Positions 9,493-17,927 of a DNA stretch of 64,000 bases are shown here, one piece after another. A model generated the notes under the pieces. It saw only the letters and a program-made list of their open reading frames with translations. It did no database searches and was not told the DNA's origin. Position numbers and translations under genes: made by a program. The DNA is taken from positions 558,001-622,000 of the forward strand of contig NZ_JAAVUT010000001.1 in the NCBI RefSeq assembly GCF_018449575.1, written 5' to 3'. The stretch's first letter is position 1. Every line of letters starts with the position of its first letter. Origin of the DNA: Sodalis sp. dw_96. GTDB lineage: Bacteria; Pseudomonadota; Gammaproteobacteria; Enterobacterales; Enterobacteriaceae.

Positions 9493-10238
9493 AACAGCTC
9501 TTTGCCGCCATGCAGTTTTTGACGCGCCTGCCGGTGCCGGCGCGCTGGACGGCGGATTTGCCGCTCAGTTCCTACGCCCGCGGCGTCATGTGGCTACCGG
9601 TGGTGGGGCTAATGGTGGGCGCCCTGTGCGCGCTGACCTTTACCCTGGCCCAGCGCCTGTTCGGCACGCCGGTGGCGGCGTTCCTGACGGTAATGGCCAA
9701 CGGCATGGTCACCGGCGCCTTTCATCTCGACGGACTGGCGGACACCTGCGACGGCATCTTCTCGGCGCGCAAGCGCGAACAGATGCTGGAGATTATGCGC
9801 GACAGCCGCATCGGCACCAACGGCGCGCTGGCGCTGATTTTCTCCGTCGGGCTGCGCACCGTGGCGCTTACCGCCCTGGACGGACATCCCCTCGGCGCGC
9901 TGCCTTTTATTATAACCGCTCCCATTATCAGCCGGGCCCTGATCACCATACTGATGTATCACCAGCGTTATGCCCGTGAAAACGGCCTCGGCAACGTCTA
10001 TATCGGTAAAATCAGCGGTGAATCCTTCGCCCTGACCCTGCTTATCGGCATCCTGCTGACCCTGCTTATCGCCGGTCTTACCGGCGGTTTGGCGGCGCTT
10101 GTGGTGGCCGTGCTGTCCTTTGCGTATCGCGGCAAAATCAATCGCACCCTCGGAGGCCAAACCGGCGATACCCTCGGCTGCGGCGTTGAACTGTTCGAAT
10201 GGCTGTTTTTGCTGGCCGCGCTGGGGGTGATGGCATGA
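9489..10238 (+). CDS. cobS: Adenosylcobinamide-GDP ribazoletransferase (cobalamin synthase) CobS
   Basis: CobS joins adenosylcobinamide-GDP to alpha-ribazole (phosphate) in the inner membrane. The ATG at 9489 gives 249 residues with several hydrophobic membrane segments. The motif GAFHLDGLADTCDGIFSA and the following MLEIMRDSRIGTNG match the metal-binding and active-site region of the family. GGQTGDTLGCGVELFEW at the C-terminus is also conserved. It forms an operon unit with cobU (overlapping) and cobC (16-base gap). Confidence 0.96.
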   Translation: MKQLFAAMQFLTRLPVPARWTADLPLSSYARGVMWLPVVGLMVGALCALTFTLAQRLFGTPVAAFLTVMANGMVTGAFHLDGLADTCDGIFSARKREQMLEIMRDSRIGTNGALALIFSVGLRTVALTALDGHPLGALPFIITAPIISRALITILMYHQRYARENGLGNVYIGKISGESFALTLLIGILLTLLIAGLTGGLAALVVAVLSFAYRGKINRTLGGQTGDTLGCGVELFEWLFLLAALGVMA

Positions 10239-10254
10239 GACGGGAGAGAGCAGC

Positions 10255-10857
10255 ATGAATCTGTATCTGGTGCGGCACGGCGAGACCCAGGCGAATTACG
10301 ACGGGGTCTATTGCGGTTTGAGCGATATCTCCCTGACGCAAAACGGGCGCTGGCAGTCACAGCACGTAGCCTGGCAGCTCTCTGAGGTGCCGTTCGACCG
10401 TATCCTCGTCAGCGCCCTGCGCCGTACGCGGGAAACGGCGACGATCCTGCGCCCGGACCAGCAGCCGGAATCCTCGCCGGAGTGGAATGAAATGGCTTTT
10501 GGCGAATGGGAGTTGCGTCATCACCACGATTTACGCCGGGACGACCCGGAGCGCTATCGCGCCTGGTGCGATGATTGGCAGCACGCCGTTCCCCCCGGTG
10601 GCGACAGCTTCCAGGATTTCTCCCGCCGGGTAATGGATGCGACCAAACGCCTCATCGACGACCCGCAGACCGGCAATATCCTGCTGGTGGCCCACCAGGG
10701 CGTATTGAGCATCCTGCTGGCTACCTTGCTGGGACTGCCTCCCGACGCCATGTGGCATTTTCGCTTCCGACAGAATGCCTTTAGCCAGGTCACCCTGACG
10801 GATGGATTTTGCGTAGTGACATGTTTAAACGACAGCGGCCGGAAAACCGCCTCTTAA
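10255..10857 (+). CDS. cobC: Alpha-ribazole phosphatase CobC
   Basis: CobC removes the 5'-phosphate from alpha-ribazole phosphate or adenosylcobalamin phosphate in the late steps. It is a histidine-phosphatase family protein of 200 residues: LVRHGET at residues 5-11 with catalytic His8, the second histidine in [11 protein letters not shown], and the acid Glu near residue 82 ([10 protein letters not shown]). In Salmonella cobC is not in the cob operon; here it lies between cobS and cobT. It is preceded by GGGAGAG, a good ribosome site. Confidence 0.92.
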   Translation: MNLYLVRHGETQANYDGVYCGLSDISLTQNGRWQSQHVAWQLSEVPFDRILVSALRRTRETATILRPDQQPESSPEWNEMAFGEWELRHHHDLRRDDPERYRAWCDDWQHAVPPGGDSFQDFSRRVMDATKRLIDDPQTGNILLVAHQGVLSILLATLLGLPPDAMWHFRFRQNAFSQVTLTDGFCVVTCLNDSGRKTAS

Positions 10858-10877
10858 CCGCTTTTTCAGGAGATTTC

Positions 10878-11933
10878 ATGAACACACTGCAACAGGTTAT
10901 TGACGCCATCCGGCCGCTGGATCCCGTCGCCATGACGGCGGCGCAGCACCGGCTGGACGGTTTGCTCAAGCCCCCCGGCAGCCTTGGCCGCCTGGAACAG
11001 CTGGCCGTCCAGCTGGCGGGTATCATGGGCGGGCGGCCGCTTAGGTTTGAGCGCAAACAGATCATGGTGATGATTGCCGACCACGGCGTCTATGAAGAAG
11101 GCGTAGCGGTTTCGCCGCGCATCGTTACCGCCATCCAGGCGGAGAATATGGCAAAAGGCATTACCGGAGTATGCGTGCTGGCGGCCAATGCCGGCGCGCG
11201 GGTCACGGCGGTGGATTTGGGTATCGACAGCGACCTGCCGCTCCCCGGTCTGGTGGATCGGCGCATGGGCCGGGGCTGCGGCAATATCGCCGTCGGTCCG
11301 GCCATGAGCCGCGCCGAGGCGGAAAAGGTCCTGGAAATCGGGGCGGCGCTGGTGTCGGAACAGGCGGCCCGGGGCGTAACCCTGTTCGGCGTCGGCGAGC
11401 TGGGCATGGCCAACACCACTCCCGCCGCGGCGCTGGTGAGTGTCCTGGCCGGCGTCCCGGCGGGGGATGTGGTGGGACGGGGCGCCAATCTGCCGGTGGA
11501 ACTTCTGCAACACAAGACCGAGGTGGTGGAACGGGCCATCTCCGTCAATCGTCCCGACCCGCGGGACGGCGTGGATACGCTGGCCAAGGTGGGCGGGTAT
11601 GATCTCGGCGGCATGGCCGGCGTTATGCTGGGGGCGGCCGCCGAAGGACTGCCCGTGATCCTGGACGGGTTCTTGTCCTACGCCGCCGCCCTGGTGGCCT
11701 GCCGTATCGCACCTCAGGTTCGCCCCTACCTGATTCCTTCTCATCTTTCCGCCGAAAAGGGGGCCAAAATCGCCCTGGCGCAGCTGGATCTCCGTCCTTA
11801 TCTTGATTTAGAGATGCGACTGGGTGAAGGCAGCGGCGCGGCGCTGGCCATGAATCTGGTGGAGGCCGCCTGCGCCATGTATAACGATATGGGCACCCTG
11901 GCGGCCAGCGAGATCGTACTGCCGACCAAATAA
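10878..11933 (+). CDS. cobT: Nicotinate-nucleotide:dimethylbenzimidazole phosphoribosyltransferase CobT
   Basis: CobT activates the lower-ligand base by transferring ribose phosphate from nicotinate mononucleotide. The ATG at 10878, with CAGGAG upstream, gives 351 residues (Salmonella has 356). Glu317, in [10 protein letters not shown], sits at the position of the catalytic base. [31 protein letters not shown] and GRGANLP are further signatures. This is the last gene of the operon and is followed by a GC-rich hairpin at 11939-11959. Confidence 0.97.
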   Translation: MNTLQQVIDAIRPLDPVAMTAAQHRLDGLLKPPGSLGRLEQLAVQLAGIMGGRPLRFERKQIMVMIADHGVYEEGVAVSPRIVTAIQAENMAKGITGVCVLAANAGARVTAVDLGIDSDLPLPGLVDRRMGRGCGNIAVGPAMSRAEAEKVLEIGAALVSEQAARGVTLFGVGELGMANTTPAAALVSVLAGVPAGDVVGRGANLPVELLQHKTEVVERAISVNRPDPRDGVDTLAKVGGYDLGGMAGVMLGAAAEGLPVILDGFLSYAAALVACRIAPQVRPYLIPSHLSAEKGAKIALAQLDLRPYLDLEMRLGEGSGAALAMNLVEAACAMYNDMGTLAASEIVLPTK

Positions 11934-11938
11934 CGCCC

Positions 11939-11959
11939 GCGGCGGGCCAGGCCCGCCGC
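11939..11959 (+). terminator. Hairpin downstream of cobT
   Basis: GCGGCGGGC (11939-11947) and GCCCGCCGC (11951-11959) form a perfect 9-bp stem with a 3-base loop, starting 6 bases after the cobT stop. No T-run follows, so it may be a processing barrier or a weak terminator of the cob operon. Confidence 0.5.
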
Positions 11960-12340
11960 CACCCAGGGTAAAACCGAGCGTGTTAAAGGGAGACCGTGCT
12001 GATGGGGTCGAATCGGGCATGGTTTTTCCGCTCGACCGAGTGCCACATGGCTCGGTAGGCCCGCCATCACCGATCGTGCAGCGAGCGTGTTAATGAGAGC
12101 GTCTCATGGCATTCTAGGCCCGCTTACGCTGAATCTCTAAGCGAACATATGTCAAAAGCCCGCTACACGCCGGGCTATCCGCTATTGTTACGCACTTTAA
12201 ACATCACCTCACAGACGCTGATTCTCTCCCTCCCATCCCCGGCAAATTTTTCATCGATAGAAATATCACTTGCATCTTGATAGTAACTTCGTCTACATTA
12301 CTATCAACTTGATAGTGACTAACCACCGGAGCCGGTTATC
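11960..12340. other. Intergenic region between cobT and the HxlR gene
   Basis: No credible gene is visible in these 381 bases. The 12-mer CGAGCGTGTTAA occurs twice (near 11977 and 12082), each time followed by a similar purine-rich tract, which suggests a short duplicated element. The right-hand end holds the inverted-repeat operator described at 12277-12318. Confidence 0.5.
12277..12318. promoter_or_regulatory. Operator: inverted repeat plus third half-site upstream of HxlR gene
   Basis: TTGATAGTAA (12277-12286) and TTACTATCAA (12298-12307) are perfect inverted arms 11 bases apart. TTGATAGTGA (12309-12318) is a third, directly repeated half-site, ending 22 bases before the HxlR start codon. 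HxlR proteins bind such AT-rich dyads as dimers, so autoregulation and control of the downstream efflux pair are likely. Confidence 0.7.
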
Positions 12341-12883
12341 ATGAACAAAACAGATTTCAGCGATATACCTTGTCCCGTCGCCAAAAGCCTGGCCAGAGTC
12401 GGGGAGTGGTGGAGCATTTTAATCCTGCGGGACGCCTTTTACGGGCTCACGCGTTTTTCCGAATTCGAAACCAGCCTGAAAATCGCCCCCAACATGCTGA
12501 CCCGCCGTCTCAATGACCTGGTGGAAAACGGCCTTATGGAGCGCAGACCCTGCAGCGAAACACCAACCCGTTTCGAGTATCACCTGACGCAAGCCGGCAA
12601 CGATTTCCGGCCGGTCATCTGGGCGCTGGTAGCCTGGGGCAACGCCCATTTTTCGCCGGAGGGACCGGCATCGATACTGGTTAACCGGCATACCGGCGTA
12701 CCGGCGCGGCCGGTGCTTATCGATGCGGTTACCGGGGAAAAAATCACCACCGAACACTATCGGGTGGGACCGGGGCCGGCAGCCAGCGAACAAATGCGCT
12801 ACCGCATGGATTTTCAGCGCTTAAAGCAGGAAGCCGGCAATGAAAACCTGCGTTTCAACCCTCCCAGCAAAGCCGATGCTTAA
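12341..12883 (+). CDS. HxlR-family winged-helix transcriptional regulator
   Basis: The 180-residue protein has the HxlR layout: the conserved cysteine region DIPCPVAKSLARVGEWWSIL at residues 8-27, the recognition helix around APNMLTRRLNDLVENGLMERR, and the wing. Cys11 is at the position used for redox or electrophile sensing in some members, such as HypR and YodB; whether it senses here is unknown. The region after residue 110 extends beyond the core domain. It is followed after 9 bases by an HlyD protein and a DHA2 exporter, so it probably controls this efflux operon through the dyad at 12277-12318. Confidence 0.88.
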   Translation: MNKTDFSDIPCPVAKSLARVGEWWSILILRDAFYGLTRFSEFETSLKIAPNMLTRRLNDLVENGLMERRPCSETPTRFEYHLTQAGNDFRPVIWALVAWGNAHFSPEGPASILVNRHTGVPARPVLIDAVTGEKITTEHYRVGPGPAASEQMRYRMDFQRLKQEAGNENLRFNPPSKADA

Positions 12884-12892
12884 GGAAAACCC

Positions 12893-13975
12893 ATGAACAC
12901 TCCCCAAAACGGACCGGAAGGACAAAAACCTCGCCCCAAAAAACGCCATACGCTGACCCTCGGGTTGGCGGTGGCCGGCGCGGCGATCCTGATGGGTTAC
13001 GGCTATTATTGGTGGACCCAGAGCCGCTTCGTGGAAAGCACCGATGACGCTTATGTGGGCGGCGATATCACCACCATCAGCGCTAAAGTGGCGGGGTATG
13101 TGGCGAATATCGCGATCACCGACAATCAGGCGGTGCGGGCCGGCGAGCTCCTATTGCAGCTTGATGATCGGGATTACCGGGCGGAGCTGGCCAAAGCGGA
13201 AGGGGAGATAGCCGCCCAGCAGGCGGCGCTGGTGAACCTTTCCTCCAACCGTAGCCTGAAGGAAGCCCTGGTTGAACAGGCCCGAGCCACCATCGCAGGC
13301 AACGACGCGCAGACTCTACGTACCCGCGACGACCTTGCGCGGTACAAAACACTGCAAAAAGGGGATGCCGTCTCGGTACAAAGCCTGCAACAAGCCGAGG
13401 CCGATTATCGGCAAGCTGTAGCCAACGGGCAGCAGGCACAGGCGGCCTTGCTGGCGGCCCAACGCCAGCTGGCGGTGATCGACAGCCAGAAAGGGCAGAT
13501 ACTGGCCGCCCTGGATCAAGCCACGGCCGGTCGCGATCTGGCCAAACTGAATCTTGAATATACCCGGATCCGTTCCCCCATCAACGGGGTGGTGGGCAAT
13601 CGCCGGGCCAGGCTGGGAGCCTGGGCCGGGGCCGGCAGTCAATTGCTGGAAATCATCCCGGCGCGGGGACTGTGGGTGGACGCCAATTTTAAAGAAGATC
13701 AGCTCGGTGAAATGCGGCCGGGTCAGCGGGCCACCGTTCGGGCCGATATCCGTCCGGGACGGCTGTTCCATGGCACGGTGGCCAGCCTGGCGCCGGCCAC
13801 CGGCGCGCAGTTCAGCGTCCTGCCGACGGAAAACGCCACCGGCAATTTCACCAAAATCGTCCAGCGTGTGCCGGTACGCATCAATCTTGATAAAGATGAC
13901 GGCACCCTGGGGCTGCTGCGTCCCGGCCTGTCGGTGACCGCCGCCATCGACAGCCGCGACGGGGAACGTCCATGA
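12893..13975 (+). CDS. HlyD/EmrA-family periplasmic adaptor
   Basis: This is a membrane-fusion protein of a tripartite efflux pump, 360 residues long. It has a short cytoplasmic tail, one membrane helix at about residues 19-42, and the biotinyl-lipoyl-like segment STDDAYVGGDITTISAKVAGYV, the EmrA signature. A helical hairpin rich in Ala/Gln follows (about 95-205), then YTRIRSPINGVVGNR and the beta-barrel region. The stop overlaps the next gene by four bases (ATGA), so adaptor and pump are co-translated. Substrate is unknown. Confidence 0.9.
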   Translation: MNTPQNGPEGQKPRPKKRHTLTLGLAVAGAAILMGYGYYWWTQSRFVESTDDAYVGGDITTISAKVAGYVANIAITDNQAVRAGELLLQLDDRDYRAELAKAEGEIAAQQAALVNLSSNRSLKEALVEQARATIAGNDAQTLRTRDDLARYKTLQKGDAVSVQSLQQAEADYRQAVANGQQAQAALLAAQRQLAVIDSQKGQILAALDQATAGRDLAKLNLEYTRIRSPINGVVGNRRARLGAWAGAGSQLLEIIPARGLWVDANFKEDQLGEMRPGQRATVRADIRPGRLFHGTVASLAPATGAQFSVLPTENATGNFTKIVQRVPVRINLDKDDGTLGLLRPGLSVTAAIDSRDGERP

Positions 13976-15570
13976 GCGGCACAACTGCTTCCGTGTCGTC
14001 CGCCGTCGCGGCCCTGCCGGACGGTATGACGGTGATGGGCAAAGTATTCGCCTTTTCCACCATGTGCGTCGGCATGTTTATCGCCCTGCTGGATATCCAA
14101 ATCGTTTCCGCCTCCCTAAAGGATATCGGCGGCGGATTATCCGCCGGCACCGATGAAACCGTCTGGGTACAGACCGCCTACCTGATTGCCGAGATTATCG
14201 TGATCCCCCTTTCAGGCTGGCTGGCGCACGTCATGTCCACCCGCTGGCTGTTCAGCGTTTCCGCCATTGGTTTTACCCTCTCCAGCCTGCTGTGCGGCTG
14301 GGCCTGGAATATCCAGAGCATGATCCTGTTTCGCGCCATGCAGGGCTTTCTCGGCGGTTCGATGATTCCGCTGGTCTTCACCACCGCCTTTATCTTTTTC
14401 ACCGGCAAGCAGAGGGTCTTCGCCGCCGCCACCGTCGGCGGCATCGCGTCGCTGGCCCCGACCCTGGGGCCTACGGTGGGGGGATGGATTACCGACAACT
14501 ACTCCTGGCACTGGCTGTTTTTTATCAATCTGCTGCCGGGAACCTTTGTCGCCGTGGCGGTTCCCCTGATGGTCAAAATCGACCGGCCTAATCTCTCCCT
14601 GCTGCGGGGCGCCGATTATCTGGGCATGGTGCTGATGGCCTTAAGCCTGGGCTGCCTCGAATATACCCTGGAGGAGGGGCCGCGCTGGGATTGGTTCAGC
14701 GACAGCACCATCACCGCCACCGCCTGGATTTCCGCCGTGGCGGGAATACTGTTTATCTGGCGCTCCCTGGCCTTTGCCCGGCCGATTGTGGATTTGCGGG
14801 CGCTGAAAGATCGAAACTTCGCCCTCGGCTGCTTTTTCTCGTTTATCGCCGGTCTCGGCATTTTCGCCACCATCTATCTGACGCCGCTGTTTCTCGGCCA
14901 GGTCAGGGGATACAGCGCCTTGCAAATCGGTGTGGCGATTTTTTCCACCGGGGTTTTCCAGATTTTATCCATCCCCCTCTATTCCTTTTTCGCCAACCGC
15001 GTCGATCTGCGCTGGCTGCTGATGTTCGGCCTGGCCTGCTTTGCCTTTTCCATGTGGAATTTTATGCCCATCACCCACGACTGGGGCGCAAGGGAACTAT
15101 TGATACCCCAGGCGTTTCGCGGCATGGCGCAACAGTTTTCCGTCGCGCCGGTGGTGACCTTGACCCTCGGCGGCCTGGCGCCGGAACGCCTGAAAATGGC
15201 CTCGGGATTATTCAACCTAATGCGCAACCTGGGAGGGGCTATCGGTATCGCCTGGTGTGCGACGTTATTAAACGATCGCACCAACCTGCATTTTTTCCGG
15301 CTGGCGGAGTCCCTTGCCAAGCCCAACGAGGCCATGAATTCCATGCTAGATACCCTGTCGGCACGGTTTATCCAGCTCGGTTATGACAGCTCTTCCGCCG
15401 CCACCGCCGCGCTGCAGCAGCTCTGGACGCTGACCTACCGCGAAGCGCGCACCCTGACCTTCGGCGATACCTTTATGGCCATCATGATCTGCTTTATGAT
15501 TGCCACCGCCATGGTGCCGCTGATGCATAAAATAGGCAAACCCGCCGCGCCTTCCTCGGCGGCCCATTGA
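13972..15570 (+). CDS. DHA2-family (EmrB/QacA-like) MFS drug exporter
   Basis: This is a proton-driven multidrug exporter of the 14-helix DHA2 family, 532 residues long. Motifs are FIALLDIQIVSASLKDIGGG in helix 1, then WVQTAYLIAEIIVIPLSGWL and RAMQGFLGGSMIPLVFTTAF. It pairs with the overlapping HlyD adaptor upstream, like EmrAB, and would need an outer-membrane channel such as TolC encoded elsewhere. It is transcribed with the HxlR regulator. Confidence 0.9.
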   Translation: MSGTTASVSSAVAALPDGMTVMGKVFAFSTMCVGMFIALLDIQIVSASLKDIGGGLSAGTDETVWVQTAYLIAEIIVIPLSGWLAHVMSTRWLFSVSAIGFTLSSLLCGWAWNIQSMILFRAMQGFLGGSMIPLVFTTAFIFFTGKQRVFAAATVGGIASLAPTLGPTVGGWITDNYSWHWLFFINLLPGTFVAVAVPLMVKIDRPNLSLLRGADYLGMVLMALSLGCLEYTLEEGPRWDWFSDSTITATAWISAVAGILFIWRSLAFARPIVDLRALKDRNFALGCFFSFIAGLGIFATIYLTPLFLGQVRGYSALQIGVAIFSTGVFQILSIPLYSFFANRVDLRWLLMFGLACFAFSMWNFMPITHDWGARELLIPQAFRGMAQQFSVAPVVTLTLGGLAPERLKMASGLFNLMRNLGGAIGIAWCATLLNDRTNLHFFRLAESLAKPNEAMNSMLDTLSARFIQLGYDSSSAATAALQQLWTLTYREARTLTFGDTFMAIMICFMIATAMVPLMHKIGKPAAPSSAAH

Positions 15571-15764
15571 TACCAGCCCATGTCGGCGGTGGATATCCGC
15601 CAATTACACAATGGGTGATATGCGCGATGGGGCGAGGGAAAGTGAGTATAGTCACGGATAATACGCCGCGCCGGAACCGCCGTTGCCAAACGACGCGGCC
15701 AAATGTGACCGAACGGGCTGTCCGGGTGGCCCGATGTGGCAGAACGGGCTGCCTGGCCTTGCTT

Positions 15765-15780
15765 AATATGACCGGTCGTA
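15765..15780. promoter_or_regulatory. TetR-family operator, copy 1 (upstream of the TetR gene)
   Basis: AATATGACCGGTCGTA, ending 41 bases before the TetR start codon, contains the imperfect palindrome TATGACC-GGTCGTA. Its exact reverse complement, 16 of 16 bases, is found at 19300-19315 upstream of the RamA-like gene, and a 14 of 16 match is at 16573-16588. The placement fits autorepression by the TetR protein. Confidence 0.7.
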
Positions 15781-15821
15781 CTTATAATCGGGCCGTATTT
15801 GTTTTCAAGAGACGTTAACCC

Positions 15822-16409
15822 ATGGCAAAACCAAGCGTTCGCGACAGGATTGTCGACGCCGCACTGGATCGGTTCCACACCCTCGGATTCAGCGCATGCA
15901 GCGTGCAGGATATCGTGGATACCGCCGGGGTACCGAAAGGCTCATTTTATAATTACTTTAAAGCCAAGGAATTGCTGGCCCTTGAGGTATTGAGCATCTA
16001 CGGCAAGGATTGCAATCGACAAATACTGTCCGACACCGGTTTGCCTCCCATCGATCGCTTACGCGGCCATTTTGAATTCATGGCTGCCTATTACGCCGAA
16101 TTCGGCTATGAAAAAGGCTGCTTAATCGCCAATCTCGCGGCCGAAATGTCCGATAACACCCCTTTGTTGCGCCAGGCCATCGGACAGTCATTGGAAAAAT
16201 GGACCGCGGACGTGGCCGCCACCCTCCATGAAGGGCAGTTGGACGGCAGTATCGTTCCTACCCTGGATGCGGAAAAAATGGCCCGGTTCCTGATCAACAG
16301 TTGGGAAGGGGCGGTGGTGCGCATGAAAATTGTCCGCTGCCGGCAGCCGCTGGAGGATTTTTTCGCCGTGGCGTTCCCGCTGCTGCTGACCCGTCCCACC
16401 GCGCCATAA
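15822..16409 (+). CDS. TetR/AcrR-family repressor, NemR/AcuR-like
   Basis: The 195-residue protein has an N-terminal TetR helix-turn-helix (RIVDAALDRFHTLGFSACSVQDIVDTAGVPKGSFYNYF split over residues 10-46). The segment YEKGCLIANLAAEMSD resembles the NemR region that carries the redox-sensing Cys106; Cys100 here is at the matching place. That suggests, but does not show, sensing of electrophiles or hypochlorite. Palindromic operators occur before this gene, before the MFS gene and before the RamA-like gene, so it probably represses all three units. Confidence 0.88.
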   Translation: MAKPSVRDRIVDAALDRFHTLGFSACSVQDIVDTAGVPKGSFYNYFKAKELLALEVLSIYGKDCNRQILSDTGLPPIDRLRGHFEFMAAYYAEFGYEKGCLIANLAAEMSDNTPLLRQAIGQSLEKWTADVAATLHEGQLDGSIVPTLDAEKMARFLINSWEGAVVRMKIVRCRQPLEDFFAVAFPLLLTRPTAP

Positions 16410-16572
16410 GATTTTTTCAAGAGAACATTTTCAGCCCTCGCTTCGACCGGCCTTGGCAAACACGGTCTTCCTTTAACATGCTCGTTGCACGCTCAGAATA
16501 AGCGGGCCCGCCGCACCATGGGGCGTCTGTCATTGAAGAACAGGGCGAGGTTTATGCGATCATGAAAAATAA

Positions 16573-16588
16573 TACGGTCGGTCATATT
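16573..16588. promoter_or_regulatory. TetR-family operator, copy 2 (upstream of the MFS gene)
   Basis: TACGGTCGGTCATATT differs at two bases from the 16-mer at 19300-19315. It ends 88 bases before the chosen MFS start. Because of the mismatches this is the weakest of the three copies. Confidence 0.5.
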
Positions 16589-16676
16589 TTTATTGACGAT
16601 AATAATACGCACATCCATACTGATTTCCCTGATTCACATTTTTTTAACCCGGGAACCTTGCATGACGGGGATAACG

Positions 16677-17864
16677 ATGATACTTGGACAACGGGCCAGT
16701 TTTTGGGTCGCCGCGGCAGTGGTTGCGCATACCATATGGACCAGCGCGGCGCCGGCGATGACCTATCCGCTGTATGCAGTGGAATGGGGGCTGAATACGA
16801 CCCAGACCGCCACTATTTTCGCCATTTATCCCATTGTTGTGGTGGGCATGCTGATTTGTTTCGGTGATATTTCCGATTACATCGGACGCCGCACTACCAT
16901 GCTGCTCGGGCTGGCGGCGTCATTCCTGGGGGTATTGCTGTTTGCCGTCGCCCCGGATTTGTGGTGGATTTATATCGGCCGGGCGTTTATGGGGGTCGGC
17001 GTCGGTCTCTCCGCCGGACCGGCCACCGCGGCCATGGTTGAATTCAGCGCCGCCGGCCAGGCCGGAAAGGCCAGCGCCATCGCCACGGTGGCCCAATCCG
17101 CCGGCTTGGCCCTGGCCACCCTTATCGGCGGCGCGCTTATCGAATATGCCCCGCTGCCCACCCGGCTTAATTTCTGGCTGTTACTGGTAATAATCGCCCT
17201 GATTTTCAGCGCTGCCTGGTTTTTACCCGGGCACACCAGCGCCGAGGCGAAAGGCCGCTGGCGGCCGAAAACCCCCTCAATCCCCCGTGAATTAATACCG
17301 GTGTTTATCTCATCGGCGGCGGCGGTGGTCAGCGCCTATGCCATCGGCGCCCTGGGCTTGTCCCTGGGCGCGCAAATCGCCCGCGACCTGATAGGGTCCG
17401 GGAATGTCATGCTCAACGGCGCCACCCTCGCGGTGTTCGCCGTTGCCTCGGGGGCCACCGGGCTGGTAGCCAAAGGCCTGACATCCCGCTCGGCCATTGC
17501 TCTCGGGGTGGCGGCTTCCGCCTGCGGCATGGGCCTGCTGGCCTGGTCGGTGGCGGAGCACTCCCTGGTGATTTTCCTGGCTTTCCTGCTGATGGCGGGC
17601 ATGGCCTATTGTCTTATGTTTATGGGCGGGCTGGGTTTGATCAATATGTTCGCCCCCAGCCACCATCGCGGCGGAACGCTGTCGGCGCTTTATCTGGTGG
17701 CGTATCTGATACAGGGCGGCTTTGCGCTGACCCTCGGCTCGGTGGCCACTCATTGGAATCTGGCCACCGCCATTGACGCGGGCGCCGTCGTTATTCTGCT
17801 GGTAAGCCTGTTCACCGGCGTTTTTTCCACGCTTCTCGGCACTAGGGCGCGGGCCATGGCTTGA
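16677..17864 (+). CDS. MFS transporter (12-helix type)
   Basis: This is a major facilitator superfamily membrane protein of 395 residues from the ATG at 16677, which has GGGGATA upstream at the right distance. A TTG at 16593 and an ATG at 16662 are in frame, but the longer forms would place the operator copy very close to the start. DISDYIGRRTTMLLGLAAS is the classic loop 2-3 motif, and IGRAFMGVGVGLSAGPA is motif B-like. The position between the TetR gene and a flavin monooxygenase suggests export of a toxic compound or of the oxidation product. Substrate is unknown. Confidence 0.87.
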   Translation: MILGQRASFWVAAAVVAHTIWTSAAPAMTYPLYAVEWGLNTTQTATIFAIYPIVVVGMLICFGDISDYIGRRTTMLLGLAASFLGVLLFAVAPDLWWIYIGRAFMGVGVGLSAGPATAAMVEFSAAGQAGKASAIATVAQSAGLALATLIGGALIEYAPLPTRLNFWLLLVIIALIFSAAWFLPGHTSAEAKGRWRPKTPSIPRELIPVFISSAAAVVSAYAIGALGLSLGAQIARDLIGSGNVMLNGATLAVFAVASGATGLVAKGLTSRSAIALGVAASACGMGLLAWSVAEHSLVIFLAFLLMAGMAYCLMFMGGLGLINMFAPSHHRGGTLSALYLVAYLIQGGFALTLGSVATHWNLATAIDAGAVVILLVSLFTGVFSTLLGTRARAMA

Positions 17865-17927
17865 CAGAACGGCTGAGCGTTGGCATTTATTCGCTAACCA
17901 TTTCTTCGCTAATCAAGAGGTGATGTT

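Noticed and set aside
16593-16676. Longer N-terminus for the MFS protein (TTG at 16593 or ATG at 16662)
   Set aside because: The shorter form from 16677 has a better ribosome site and normal length.
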